Source: Corynebacterium canis (lineage in GTDB: Bacteria; Actinomycetota; Actinomycetes; Mycobacteriales; Mycobacteriaceae). Taken from it: 64,000 nt of DNA. Shown here piece after piece: positions 55,165 to 63,567 of the stretch; position 1 is the stretch's first letter; the number at the start of each line of letters is the position of its first letter. Made by a program: the position numbers and the translations under genes. Where the stretch lies: the NCBI RefSeq assembly GCF_030408595.1, contig NZ_CP047080.1, positions 2,563,353 through 2,627,352 of the forward strand, read 5' to 3'. Under the pieces are notes generated by a model, which did no database searches, had not been told where the DNA came from, and saw only the letters and a list, made by a program, of their open reading frames with translations.

Positions 55165-56132
55165 GTGTACTCCACCACCCAATCTGGTTGGGCGAATTCT
55201 GGGGCTGGGGGACGACGCCGAATCACCACTTCTACGAGGTAACCGCCGAGCGCATCAAAGGTGTCAAAATAGCCGAATTCGGCGGCCTCGCCCCGGAGCG
55301 TTGAGCCCATACACAGCGGATATCCGAGCGCTTCCATGCGCTCAACTACGGCGTCCCAAGATTGGTCTTCGGAGGTCAACCACGGGAAGAAATGGTGAAT
55401 GCCGGGGCCGCGGGCGTCGAAAAACTCCCGGTTGTAGTGGCTGGGGCCGTGGTTGCTTTGAATGATCTCGAAGCCGAAGTCGGCGACCATGCCCTGCGCG
55501 GTGAAATAGCCGTGGTCGACGCGCTCGCCGCGGTATTGCGGGGCGTCGAGGCGCCCCCAGCCGGTTTCCCAGGTTTTGCATTCGAAACGCTGGATGCCAA
55601 AGATATCGCGGTATGCGGGGAGGGTTTTCAGCACATCGTGAACGATGACCCCGAAATGGTAAATACGTTCGGTTGGCAGCGGCACGTCGGTCGTTTCGGC
55701 GGGCAGGCGCGTGGGGTCGGCTTCGAGCACGGGTTCGATTAGGAATCCGCCTAGCGCGTCGCGCGTATCGTAGAACTCACGTTCGCCCGCGCGGTAGGCG
55801 AGGGGGATGCCAAGACCGGCGAAATGCTGTTGCGGATCGCCCGATACCACGATCTGCAAAAAGGCGATGCCTTCGCGTTTGGTGCGCAGGTGTTCCTGGA
55901 ACGGAGACTCCCCCGCCAGCGGTTGGATGAGCTCGAACGCAAGTGTGCTGGTAGCGCCGCGCGCGCTCAGCCACCGTGCGCCGGTGACGGTGCGGCCATA
56001 GGACACGGCCTGGTCTGGCGCATGCTCGTCTCGCTGCCAATTGGTTATGCCGTAAATCGTGGAATAGTTTTGGATCGCTTTTTCGAGGTCGTATACGACC
56101 ACACCGATGCGATGTAATTGCAGTGTTTTCAC
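55161..56132 (-). CDS. Two-domain VOC (glyoxalase/extradiol-like) protein
   Basis: 323 aa, two VOC domains. In domain 2 a possible metal triad is visible: His in IYHFGVIVHD, His in GPGIHHFFPW and Glu in GGYLVEVV. Domain 1 has HRIGVVV and GGFLIEPV. Type I extradiol dioxygenases use His-His-Glu in a similar way, but spacing and context would need alignment; glyoxalase or epimerase function is equally possible. Translationally coupled with the ABM gene. Confidence 0.75.
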   Translation of the reverse strand: MKTLQLHRIGVVVYDLEKAIQNYSTIYGITNWQRDEHAPDQAVSYGRTVTGARWLSARGATSTLAFELIQPLAGESPFQEHLRTKREGIAFLQIVVSGDPQQHFAGLGIPLAYRAGEREFYDTRDALGGFLIEPVLEADPTRLPAETTDVPLPTERIYHFGVIVHDVLKTLPAYRDIFGIQRFECKTWETGWGRLDAPQYRGERVDHGYFTAQGMVADFGFEIIQSNHGPSHYNREFFDARGPGIHHFFPWLTSEDQSWDAVVERMEALGYPLCMGSTLRGEAAEFGYFDTFDALGGYLVEVVIRRRPPAPEFAQPDWVVEYT

Positions 56133-56147
56133 GTTGCACCAATGTTT

Positions 56148-56681
56148 CTAGTAGAACAGGCTGAGGTTTTTCACCAGAATCGTCGCCATATCAAAGCGGA
56201 TTTCCCGCTCGAGGACCTTGAAGCCGTATTCGAACTCAGGTGCGGACACGATGATGTCCCTGCGTTCGCCAGCGATGGTGTCCTGGCTCCGCTCGCCACG
56301 GCTGCGGTAAATCAGGAAATTGGACCGCACATTGAAGTTGCCGTCTTCTCGAGCATCAATTCGAATGTTGGTAACCAGGTGGCGGGAGCGTGAAGGCGGC
56401 TCCTCGGCCCAAGCCATATTGGTCTGCAGCCGAAACACGCGTTGCCGCAGGTACTCGTGGCCCTCTTCGAAATACACCGAGGTGCCCTTGGGGTAGAACT
56501 CCTCGGAGCGTTCGCGGGCGACGCGGTTTTCTCGCACGGGTGCCCAGTAGTAAATATCGGGGTGCATGCACTCCAGCCAGGTGTCCCATTCCATGTTGTC
56601 TACGAGCTCAGCTTCGTCGTAAAGGAATCGGGTGATTGCACGTTCGGTTTCCGCATCGACGCGGAGTTTTTGTGAAAGCAT
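56148..56681 (-). CDS. Ring-hydroxylating oxygenase, small (beta) subunit, system 2
   Basis: 177 aa. NTF2-like beta subunit with FLYDEAELVDNMEWDTWLECMHPDIYYWAPVRENR and WAEEPPSRSRHLVTNI, matching subunits of biphenyl/3-phenylpropionate-type dioxygenases. Beta subunits shape the (alpha-beta)3 complex. It follows its alpha gene by 11 bp. Confidence 0.9.
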   Translation of the reverse strand: MLSQKLRVDAETERAITRFLYDEAELVDNMEWDTWLECMHPDIYYWAPVRENRVARERSEEFYPKGTSVYFEEGHEYLRQRVFRLQTNMAWAEEPPSRSRHLVTNIRIDAREDGNFNVRSNFLIYRSRGERSQDTIAGERRDIIVSAPEFEYGFKVLEREIRFDMATILVKNLSLFY

Positions 56682-56692
56682 GACGTGTGTCC

Positions 56693-58042
56693 TTATCCCA
56701 GCACTGCGCTGTCCATGACGGCGCTGAAATCGGCGATGGCAACTTCGGGGGTGCCGCCGCGCATGGCTTTGAGTTCTTCCCAGCTGTGACCCGCCATAAG
56801 GTCGCGATAAAAACCGTACATATTGAGCGCCGCGTTATCGGAGTACACATGTGCGGTCGAGCCGCCCGGGTAGCCGTCGTCATCAGTGGTCACGGCGACG
56901 CCGCGCATGTTGTAGGTAAACCCGGTTTTGCGGGCCTTGGCGCCGCGGAGGATGCGTTGCATCTCCTCCCAGTTCTCAGCGTCATCCTGTTCGAACATGC
57001 CGCCGGGCGAGAAGGTGCGCATCACGTCGACGCGAATGGCTTCCTTGACTTCCTGGGGCGCGTCCTTGGGCACGAACGCCCAGGACCAAATCTCCATTTC
57101 GTGGGGGCCGCGCGGATGCGTGACACGGAAGGTGTAATTGCCCAGCAACATAAAGTTCGGAAACACGTTCATGTGCCCGCGTACTTCGCGGAACTCGCCT
57201 AGCCGGGATTCGATGCTGCTCCGCACCGTGTTTTCCCATTCCACCAGGGCCGGCGCGGTGTTGGGGATTTCAGCGCCGCGCTTGCCAAAGAAAGCTCCGC
57301 CGTGGCCGTACGGGCTGAAGAATTGGCGGCCGGTTGGGACCTTTTCCCGCCCGGTTTTCCGGTTAAAAGTATCGGAGCCGCTGGCCAACGCTTCCACTGC
57401 GGAAACGTGGCTGATTTCCGAATGCTGCATATCGGAAGTGGGCTGCTCGACATTGAACTTCCAGTTCGCGGGCAACACCCATTTATGTACCGCGATTGCT
57501 TCCATGCCGCCTTCGTAACGGTCGATATAACCGTCCAGGTAGTATTTGGCGTTACCGAGATACTCTTCGAGCGGCGGAATGGTTTCATCCCACGAGCCGA
57601 AAATAAATCCATTGTAATTTTCGATGCGCGGCACACGAATGGCGCTCAGCTTCGACTTGTCCAATCCCGCCGGGTACGCATTGTCCTCGTGCGGGATGTC
57701 CACGAGGTTTCCTTGCAGGTCATAGGCCCAACCGTGGAAGGAACACATAAAGCTCTTAGCGACGCCGCGGTCAGCGCGGCAAATGCGCATTCCACGGTGC
57801 CGGCACTGATTCAGGAAAGCAATGACTTCCCCGGAACGCTGGCGCACAACCACAATCGGGTCTTCGCCAATATAGGTCTGAATATAGCTTCCCTTTTTGG
57901 GTAGCATCGATTCGTGGGCTAAAAATACCCAGGTGCGTTGCCAAACGTTTTCAAGCTCTTGGGCATAAATATCATCGTCTACAAAGATTCTGCCGGATAC
58001 ATAGCCTCCAACAGGATCTATGAGCTGGTGTATATCAGGCAC
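56693..58042 (-). CDS. Rieske ring-hydroxylating oxygenase, large (alpha) subunit, system 2
   Basis: 449 aa. The Rieske [2Fe-2S] motif C-x-H...C-x-x-H is CRHRG and CSFHGW. The mononuclear iron site is NWKFNVEQPTSDMQHSEISH with the expected two His and, at the C-terminal side, ENWEEM carrying the acidic ligand region. Hydroxylates an aromatic or unsaturated ring with O2, using electrons from a ferredoxin. No ferredoxin or reductase is next to it; those in system 1 (62.0-63.6 kb) probably serve both. First gene after a terminator, so it starts a second transcript. Confidence 0.92.
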   Translation of the reverse strand: MPDIHQLIDPVGGYVSGRIFVDDDIYAQELENVWQRTWVFLAHESMLPKKGSYIQTYIGEDPIVVVRQRSGEVIAFLNQCRHRGMRICRADRGVAKSFMCSFHGWAYDLQGNLVDIPHEDNAYPAGLDKSKLSAIRVPRIENYNGFIFGSWDETIPPLEEYLGNAKYYLDGYIDRYEGGMEAIAVHKWVLPANWKFNVEQPTSDMQHSEISHVSAVEALASGSDTFNRKTGREKVPTGRQFFSPYGHGGAFFGKRGAEIPNTAPALVEWENTVRSSIESRLGEFREVRGHMNVFPNFMLLGNYTFRVTHPRGPHEMEIWSWAFVPKDAPQEVKEAIRVDVMRTFSPGGMFEQDDAENWEEMQRILRGAKARKTGFTYNMRGVAVTTDDDGYPGGSTAHVYSDNAALNMYGFYRDLMAGHSWEELKAMRGGTPEVAIADFSAVMDSAVLG

Positions 58043-58235
58043 AAGTTCCTCCTAGTGTGTGCGTGCTTGCGCGTGGGTTCATCGGGGATTTGCAACCTGA
58101 ATGTCGGGTGGGTGAATCAGCTTGCAAAACTAAAGTAACCGCGATCACCATGTGTTTTAAGTCACTGTTCCGGAGGTTGGAACGTATCGGCTATGACCTG
58201 CGGATACGCCACACGCAAGCCGCCGTCCAAGCACG

Positions 58236-58280
58236 CAAAAACCCCTGCCAAATACCTTTTGAGGCACTCGGCAAGGGTTC
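58236..58280 (-). terminator. Terminator after the upstream catabolic operon
   Basis: On the minus strand AACCCTTGCC and GGCAGGGGTT form a stem around about 20 nt, then TTTTTG follows. Located 16-60 nt after the thioesterase stop and before the second oxygenase operon. Confidence 0.75.
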
Positions 58281-58295
58281 GATACTGCGTTCTAA

Positions 58296-58712
58296 CTACG
58301 CCTTGGGTGACGGAACGGTGTAGGTGGTAACAATCTTGGCGAGCACGGCGTCGTCAAGCGAAGAACGCACCACGGTATCGGTAACGATAACGGTTCGCCC
58401 GGCGCGCACAATGGTCGCGGTGGCGATGGCGTCACCCTCGCGCTTATTCGCAACTACGTTCACCGATGAACTGACCGCAAGTGGAAATACGCCGGCCGGC
58501 ACTTGCTGCATCGCCAGCCAGGTTCCGCAAATATCCGCAAGCCCGAAGAGCGCTGGGGCGGAGAACATACCCGCAGGTTGCGTGACCGCTTTGTGCAGCG
58601 GCATGCCCACGCTTACCGCTTCTTTCGAACCTGAGATCGGATAAAGCTTGAGCGTAATGGCGACGTCATCGACGCGCGAGTAGAAGTCGTCCCATTGTTC
58701 GATGAAGGTCAT
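58296..58712 (-). CDS. PaaI-like hotdog thioesterase
   Basis: 138 aa from ATG 58712, which overlaps the previous stop codon (ATGA). Hotdog fold with LFGLADICGTWLAMQ and a C-terminal DTVVRSSLDDAVLAKIVTTY; layout like PaaI or YiiD thioesterases. Probably hydrolyses CoA thioesters formed by the acyl-CoA synthetase. Last gene before the terminator. Confidence 0.75.
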   Translation of the reverse strand: MTFIEQWDDFYSRVDDVAITLKLYPISGSKEAVSVGMPLHKAVTQPAGMFSAPALFGLADICGTWLAMQQVPAGVFPLAVSSSVNVVANKREGDAIATATIVRAGRTVIVTDTVVRSSLDDAVLAKIVTTYTVPSPKA

Positions 58713-59023
58713 GACAACTCCACCTCTTCCTTGTCTTTGCTGGTCACCCATTCCGGCTCGTTGACCATCAGGGAAACCTCCTTGCCGTCGCGCAGCTGCA
58801 CGTCGAGAACATACCGGTAACCTGCGCTTTCACACTCGGCGATAGCCTCTAAATCGCCCTCCGGGACGGCCACCACCACGCGGCGACAGCGCGGCTCTGC
58901 GGCGAAAATCGCTGCGGTATCGGTACGCAATTCATCGGCTGTTCCGTATGTGAGTTCTACATCGTGTTGGCCGAATGGATACGTGTGGCGCAGCGGCGAG
59001 TTCGCTACGGGGATGGTGTTCAT
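58709..59023 (-). CDS. Small GNAT-like protein of the catabolic operon
   Basis: 104 aa. Reads like the C-terminal half of a GNAT fold (CRRVVVAVPEGDLEAIAECESAGYRYVLDVQLRDGKEVSLMVNEPEWV) but lacks the acetyl-CoA loop Q/R-x-x-G-x-G/A. ATG overlaps the synthetase stop (ATGA). No known function; perhaps a regulatory or assembly subunit. Confidence 0.6.
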   Translation of the reverse strand: MNTIPVANSPLRHTYPFGQHDVELTYGTADELRTDTAAIFAAEPRCRRVVVAVPEGDLEAIAECESAGYRYVLDVQLRDGKEVSLMVNEPEWVTSKDKEEVELS

Positions 59024-60621
59024 TGCTCGTCCTCCAGCAGGTCGTACACATGGCGGCGAATGGCGAGTTTGTCGATCTTGCCGGCGGAATTCCGGGCGAT
59101 CTCATCGACGATGACAAGCCGCTTCGGGAGCTTGTAGCGCGCCAGGTGACGCTCGCAGTGTTCGCGCAATTGTTCGAGGTTGATCTCGGCGCCGGGGTCG
59201 AGCTGCACCACGGACACCACGCTTTCGCCCCATTTTTCGTCCGGCAGGCCAATCACAGCGTTGCCGCGCACACCGTCCATCTCGGCGACCACACGTTCGA
59301 CTTCCGCCGGGTACACGTTCTCGCCGCCGGTGATAATCATGTCCTTCAGGCGGTCCACGATGTAGTAGAAGCCTTCCTCGTCGCGGTGGCCAAGGTCGCC
59401 GGAATGGAACCAGCCCGCGGTGTAGGACTTCTGTGTGATTTCCGGGTTGTTCCAATACCCGGTGGCCACGTTAGGTCCGCGCACCCACAGCTCGCCGGTG
59501 ATGCCGGCATCGCGCACCTCCTCGCCGCTATCGGGATCCACCAATCGAATCTGTGTATAAGGCATCGGGATGCCACAGGATCCGACCTTCGCCTCCGTCA
59601 TCGTCGGCGGCAGGTAGGTGGCAAAGGGCGCGGTTTCGGTCAGGCCCCACGCTTGCTGCACGTTCACGCCCTTTTCCAGGTATCGCCGGATCAGCACCGG
59701 CGGCACCGGGGAACCCGCGCAAATGGTGGCGCGCATGGAATCGAGTTTCGCTTCCGCAAAGTCCGGGTGTGCGTACATAGCTTCTAATTGTGCGGGCACG
59801 AGGAAGGCGGAACCGACCTGATAGTGCGCGATATCGCGCATCACCACGCCGGGATCGAAATGCCTGTGGATCAACACGGTATTGCCACGCACCAACGCGC
59901 GAATAGCAAAGGAGTTCAAGGCGCCGACGTGGAATAGCGGCGCGCTAGCCAAGGTGACATCGCCGGGGCGGGAATCCACCATGGTGTCCACATTGATGGA
60001 GTTCCACCACAGGTTTCCAAAGGTCAGCTGCGCCCCCTTGGGCAGCCCGGTGGTCCCGGATGTAAATAGCAGCAGCGCGAGGTCGTTCATGGTCATCGGG
60101 CGCGGCTTGCCCGAATCGCGGCAATCGGTCGCGGCGGCTTTCGTAGAGGTGTGCCAATACAGCGGCACCCGTCCCTCCACCGGCGCGTGGGCATCGTCGT
60201 CGACGATAATCACGTGGTGGCGCTCAATGCCGTAGATATGCTTGGCCATCGGCAAATGCGTGCCCTCGACGACCACGGTATGCGGCGTACCCTGCATCAA
60301 CAGCTGGGATACCTCGGATTCAGAAAGCCGGAAGTTAAACGGCATAAACGTGGCACCAAGCCACCACGCGGCCAGCATTGTGTAGATAAAGGACCGCGAG
60401 TTCATGCCCAGATAAGCAACTCGATCACCCTGGCGAACGCCCGCCTCGTCGAGGTGCGCCGCCCACGATTTCACAATGTCTTGCAATTCCGCATAGGTAA
60501 TCTCCTCACCCTCGTATATGAGTGCGATTCGATCGGGTTGATAGGCCGCGTGCCGCACGATCTGGGCGCACGGGTTGATATCAATCGTGTCTGGATTATG
60601 GCTGACGCCGGTGATAATCAC
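59020..60621 (-). CDS. AMP-binding acyl-CoA synthetase
   Basis: 533 aa. Motifs A3 LLFTSGTTGLPKGAQLT, A5 QAWGLTETAP, A7/A8 WFHSGDLGHRDEEGFYYIVDRLKDMIITGGENVYPAEVE and A10 NSAGKIDKLAI with the catalytic Lys. Activates a carboxylic acid to its CoA ester, with substrate unknown, here most likely an aromatic or side-chain acid. GTG start overlaps the SDR stop (GTGA); GGAGGAG lies upstream. Confidence 0.92.
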   Translation of the reverse strand: MIITGVSHNPDTIDINPCAQIVRHAAYQPDRIALIYEGEEITYAELQDIVKSWAAHLDEAGVRQGDRVAYLGMNSRSFIYTMLAAWWLGATFMPFNFRLSESEVSQLLMQGTPHTVVVEGTHLPMAKHIYGIERHHVIIVDDDAHAPVEGRVPLYWHTSTKAAATDCRDSGKPRPMTMNDLALLLFTSGTTGLPKGAQLTFGNLWWNSINVDTMVDSRPGDVTLASAPLFHVGALNSFAIRALVRGNTVLIHRHFDPGVVMRDIAHYQVGSAFLVPAQLEAMYAHPDFAEAKLDSMRATICAGSPVPPVLIRRYLEKGVNVQQAWGLTETAPFATYLPPTMTEAKVGSCGIPMPYTQIRLVDPDSGEEVRDAGITGELWVRGPNVATGYWNNPEITQKSYTAGWFHSGDLGHRDEEGFYYIVDRLKDMIITGGENVYPAEVERVVAEMDGVRGNAVIGLPDEKWGESVVSVVQLDPGAEINLEQLREHCERHLARYKLPKRLVIVDEIARNSAGKIDKLAIRRHVYDLLEDEQ

Positions 60622-61436
60622 AGGTCATCTCCTCCTGCCGCGTGTTCGAAACCGCGTGCGGCAATACCGCCGTCGGCGTTAATGATTGCGCCGGTGATAT
60701 TCCCGGCTTCTGTGGGCGACGCGAGCATCACGTACGGCCCGGTGAACGTCGCCGGATCCGTCGGTATGTCGTGCAGCGGAATGTAGGGATTACTTGTCGA
60801 AGCCCGCCTGTCCAACGTGTCGCTGAAGCTGCGGCCCTCCAAACCCAACGCCGCCGGGCCTCGAAGATCAGTTCGCATCCCGCCAACCGCGACGCCATTG
60901 ACCCGCACCTTTGGCGCCAACTCGTAGGCGAACTGCAACATCAACCCGCGGTCCGCGAATTTGCTGGCCGTATACACCGGCCCGCCGCCCGCCGCATAGA
61001 AGGCGGCATTGGAAAGCGTCATAATGATGGACCCGCGGGTCGCCACCAATTCCCGCCAGGTCGCCGCCACGGTCAGCAGATATCCTTTAACGTTGACCGC
61101 GAAGACCTCATCAAACACTTGAGCGAGCTCCGCGCCGGAATGCCGCGTGACGGAGCGCTGATAATCCCAGATCCCGGCGTTCGGAATCACGGTGTCCAAG
61201 CGTCCGAACGTTTCTTTGGTCTGAGCTACGGCGGCGGCGAGCTCATCCGGATTGCACACATTGGCCGCGAGCGCCAGCCCCTGGCCCGCGGGCAGTTCCG
61301 CGGCCACCGCACGCGCGCGGTCGAGGTCCATGTCCACCACCGCGACGCGGGCACCCTCGGCGCCGAATCTTCTTGCTAATGCCGCACCTAACCCGGAGCC
61401 CGCCCCGGTGATAAATACGGTCGTTCCTGTAACCAT
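60618..61436 (-). CDS. cis-Dihydrodiol dehydrogenase (SDR)
   Basis: 272 aa short-chain dehydrogenase. NAD-binding TGAGSGLG, NAGIW, and the catalytic S-Y-K (MTLSNAAFYAAGGGPVYTASK; Y and K clear). The C-terminal GPAALGLEGRSFSDT region is typical of dihydrodiol dehydrogenases of the BphB/HcaB group, which turn cis-dihydrodiols from ring-hydroxylating dioxygenases into catechols. The context with two oxygenases supports this. Confidence 0.88.
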   Translation of the reverse strand: MVTGTTVFITGAGSGLGAALARRFGAEGARVAVVDMDLDRARAVAAELPAGQGLALAANVCNPDELAAAVAQTKETFGRLDTVIPNAGIWDYQRSVTRHSGAELAQVFDEVFAVNVKGYLLTVAATWRELVATRGSIIMTLSNAAFYAAGGGPVYTASKFADRGLMLQFAYELAPKVRVNGVAVGGMRTDLRGPAALGLEGRSFSDTLDRRASTSNPYIPLHDIPTDPATFTGPYVMLASPTEAGNITGAIINADGGIAARGFEHAAGGDDL

Positions 61437-61447
61437 CGTCCGGCCCC

Positions 61448-62005
61448 TTAGAAAAACGTGGAGATGTTTTTAGAGGGCAGGACATTGATGTCCAGCAGGA
61501 TACGGCGGTCAAAGATCTTCCACTGCCCCTCAACCTGCCGCAAAACGTCCGTTCGAGTGCCAGCGAAGATATCGCGCTCCCGTTCGAGCCTGGTGCGCCA
61601 CACGAGGAAGTTTGTGCGGACCTCCACAACCGGCGCGCCGTCGAGAGTCCCGTGACGCGCGGTGAGGTTGGTGATCAAGTGGCGGGTGCGCGACGGCGGG
61701 TCCTCGGCCCACGCCATGCCGGAGTCGAAACGCCGGATGCGCCAGGCGAGGGATTCCTTGGTTTCGTCGTAAAACGCGGTGTCTTCCGGACCTGCGATGG
61801 CCAAGGCCTGCTGCCGGCGTAGACGATTTGTTCGAGTCGGCGCCCAGTAGTACAGGTCCTGGTCGAAGTGCTCCAACCAGTCCACGTAGCGGCCTTCGTC
61901 GAGCAGGTCCGCCTCGTCATAGTAGAAGTTTTGGAGTTCATAGTAGAGCTGGATGTCTACACGTTCGCCCAGCTCAACGCCTTCTTTACTGAGATAGTCA
62001 GTCAT
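61448..62005 (-). CDS. Ring-hydroxylating dioxygenase, small (beta) subunit, system 1
   Basis: 185 aa. YELQNFYYDEADLLDEGRYVDWLEHFDQDLYYWAPTRTNR and WAEDPPSRTRHLITNL match beta subunits of phenylpropionate (HcaF) type dioxygenases. Similar to, but clearly distinct from, the system 2 beta subunit. Separated from its alpha gene by the ferredoxin and reductase genes. Confidence 0.9.
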   Translation of the reverse strand: MTDYLSKEGVELGERVDIQLYYELQNFYYDEADLLDEGRYVDWLEHFDQDLYYWAPTRTNRLRRQQALAIAGPEDTAFYDETKESLAWRIRRFDSGMAWAEDPPSRTRHLITNLTARHGTLDGAPVVEVRTNFLVWRTRLERERDIFAGTRTDVLRQVEGQWKIFDRRILLDINVLPSKNISTFF

Positions 62006-62016
62006 TGCCGTAGTTC

Positions 62017-63219
62017 CTAACGTGCAAGCTTTTTAAGGTTGATGGAAGGGTCTTGCAATTGAGCCGGGTCGACCACAATCCGCTTATCTATCAATCGGCG
62101 CGCGGCTCGAACAGCCATTGCACTATCGATCGCCGCGCAGCCCGCGAGCGTGCCGTCGGGCCGCACCCGAAACGCCACCTGCGGCTGCCCATCGGCGTCG
62201 GGCCGAAGCACCGTCTCGCCGTCCTCCGTCATCGAACCGACGCCCTCCACGTGCACGCCGTACCGGTCCGTCCAAAACCACGACGCACCGTGCTGCGGCA
62301 ACTCTTCGCCGCATATCGACGCCGCGACCGTTTGCGCCTCATATACCGCCGACTCCCAATGCTCGTGCCGGCGTTGCAACGTGCCATCTTCATTTCGGGT
62401 ACGGGCGCAATCGCCGAGCGCCCAAACCCGATCCATACTGGTTTGTTGCGCGTGATTTACCAGCACGCCGCCATCGCAATCCAGTTCGGCGCTGCGGGCA
62501 AGCCGCTCTTCCGGGACGATCCCCACGGCCATAAGAACCTGGTCCGCGGTAACGGATTCCGCCCCATCGATGCTGATCACATAGCCATTTCCGGTGTTTT
62601 CGATCCCCGTGGTCAGACCCGTGATCGTGCGCACCCCGTGGGCGGCGTGTAGATCATGTAAGCGATGCGCCAAAGCGTCGCCGAGCGCGGGCACAAGGGC
62701 GACCGGCGCGGGGTCGATAAGCGTTACCTCGGCCCCGAGTTCCCGCGCCGATGATGCCACCTCAGCCCCGATCAGGCCGGCGCCCACAATGGCAAGGTGC
62801 ACGCCGCTGCGGAGGGTCTTTTTCAACCGTTCCGCATCATCGACAGTGCGCAGCACGTGCAGGGTGGGGTCGTCGAAGCCGGGGATATTGCGCGGCACAC
62901 CGCCGGTAGCCAGCACAAGGTTATCGAATGGACGTGTGGTCCCATCTTCGAGAACCAACACGCGTTCGTCCGGGTCGATGCGCCCGACGGTGCCGCGCAC
63001 GATGCTCACATTGTGCTCTTCGTACCAGCTGCGCGGGGCGAGCAGGAGTTGCTCGGCGTTCTTTTCCCCGGACAGGATTTCCTTGGACAGCGGCGGGCGA
63101 TCGTAGGGCAGGCCGTGCGGGTCGATAATGGTGACGTCGCCGGTGTAACCCCGGGACCGCAATTCGCTCGCTAGTGTGAATCCGCCGATGCCGCCGCCAA
63201 TAATGGTTGTAGAGGTCAT
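62017..63219 (-). CDS. Ferredoxin reductase for the dioxygenase (HcaD/BphA4 type)
   Basis: 400 aa FAD/NAD enzyme. FAD site IIGGGIGGFTLASELRSRGYTG, NAD site LAIVGAGLIGAEVASSARELGAEV, and WALGDCARTRNE (FAD-binding G-D). The C-terminal domain matches BphA4-like reductases. Passes electrons from NADH to the Rieske ferredoxin next door. Confidence 0.92.
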   Translation of the reverse strand: MTSTTIIGGGIGGFTLASELRSRGYTGDVTIIDPHGLPYDRPPLSKEILSGEKNAEQLLLAPRSWYEEHNVSIVRGTVGRIDPDERVLVLEDGTTRPFDNLVLATGGVPRNIPGFDDPTLHVLRTVDDAERLKKTLRSGVHLAIVGAGLIGAEVASSARELGAEVTLIDPAPVALVPALGDALAHRLHDLHAAHGVRTITGLTTGIENTGNGYVISIDGAESVTADQVLMAVGIVPEERLARSAELDCDGGVLVNHAQQTSMDRVWALGDCARTRNEDGTLQRRHEHWESAVYEAQTVAASICGEELPQHGASWFWTDRYGVHVEGVGSMTEDGETVLRPDADGQPQVAFRVRPDGTLAGCAAIDSAMAVRAARRLIDKRIVVDPAQLQDPSINLKKLAR

Positions 63220-63223
63220 GGCG

Positions 63224-63565
63224 CTACTCCCCCGCCGGCGTGCCGGGGTAGAGCCACACCTCGTCGCCGCGCACCTCTACCTTGTGCGTGGGCATATCCT
63301 CCACGGCGGGCATGCTGAGCACCTTGCCGGTTTTCAAACAGAATTTCCCGGAGTGCAGGGGGCATTCCACCTCGGCGCCCTCGACCCAGCCGTCCGCGAG
63401 GGAGGCATTGCCGTGGGTGCAAATATCGTCGAGTGCGTAGAATTCATCGTCCTCGGTGCGGAACACCGCGATGGCTACGTCGACGCCGCTCACATCGGAT
63501 TCGATAACGGTGCCTTCTTCTTGCTCGAAGTCATCGATGCTGCCGATTTTGACGGGCTGTGTCAT
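63224..63565 (-). CDS. Rieske-type ferredoxin of the dioxygenase
   Basis: 113 aa. Rieske cluster ligands are visible as CTHGNA and CPLHSGKF. Starts at ATG 63565 (MTQPVKIGSIDD). Carries electrons from the reductase to the terminal oxygenases, system 1 and probably also system 2. Confidence 0.92.
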   Translation of the reverse strand: MTQPVKIGSIDDFEQEEGTVIESDVSGVDVAIAVFRTEDDEFYALDDICTHGNASLADGWVEGAEVECPLHSGKFCLKTGKVLSMPAVEDMPTHKVEVRGDEVWLYPGTPAGE

Positions 63566-63567
63566 GG

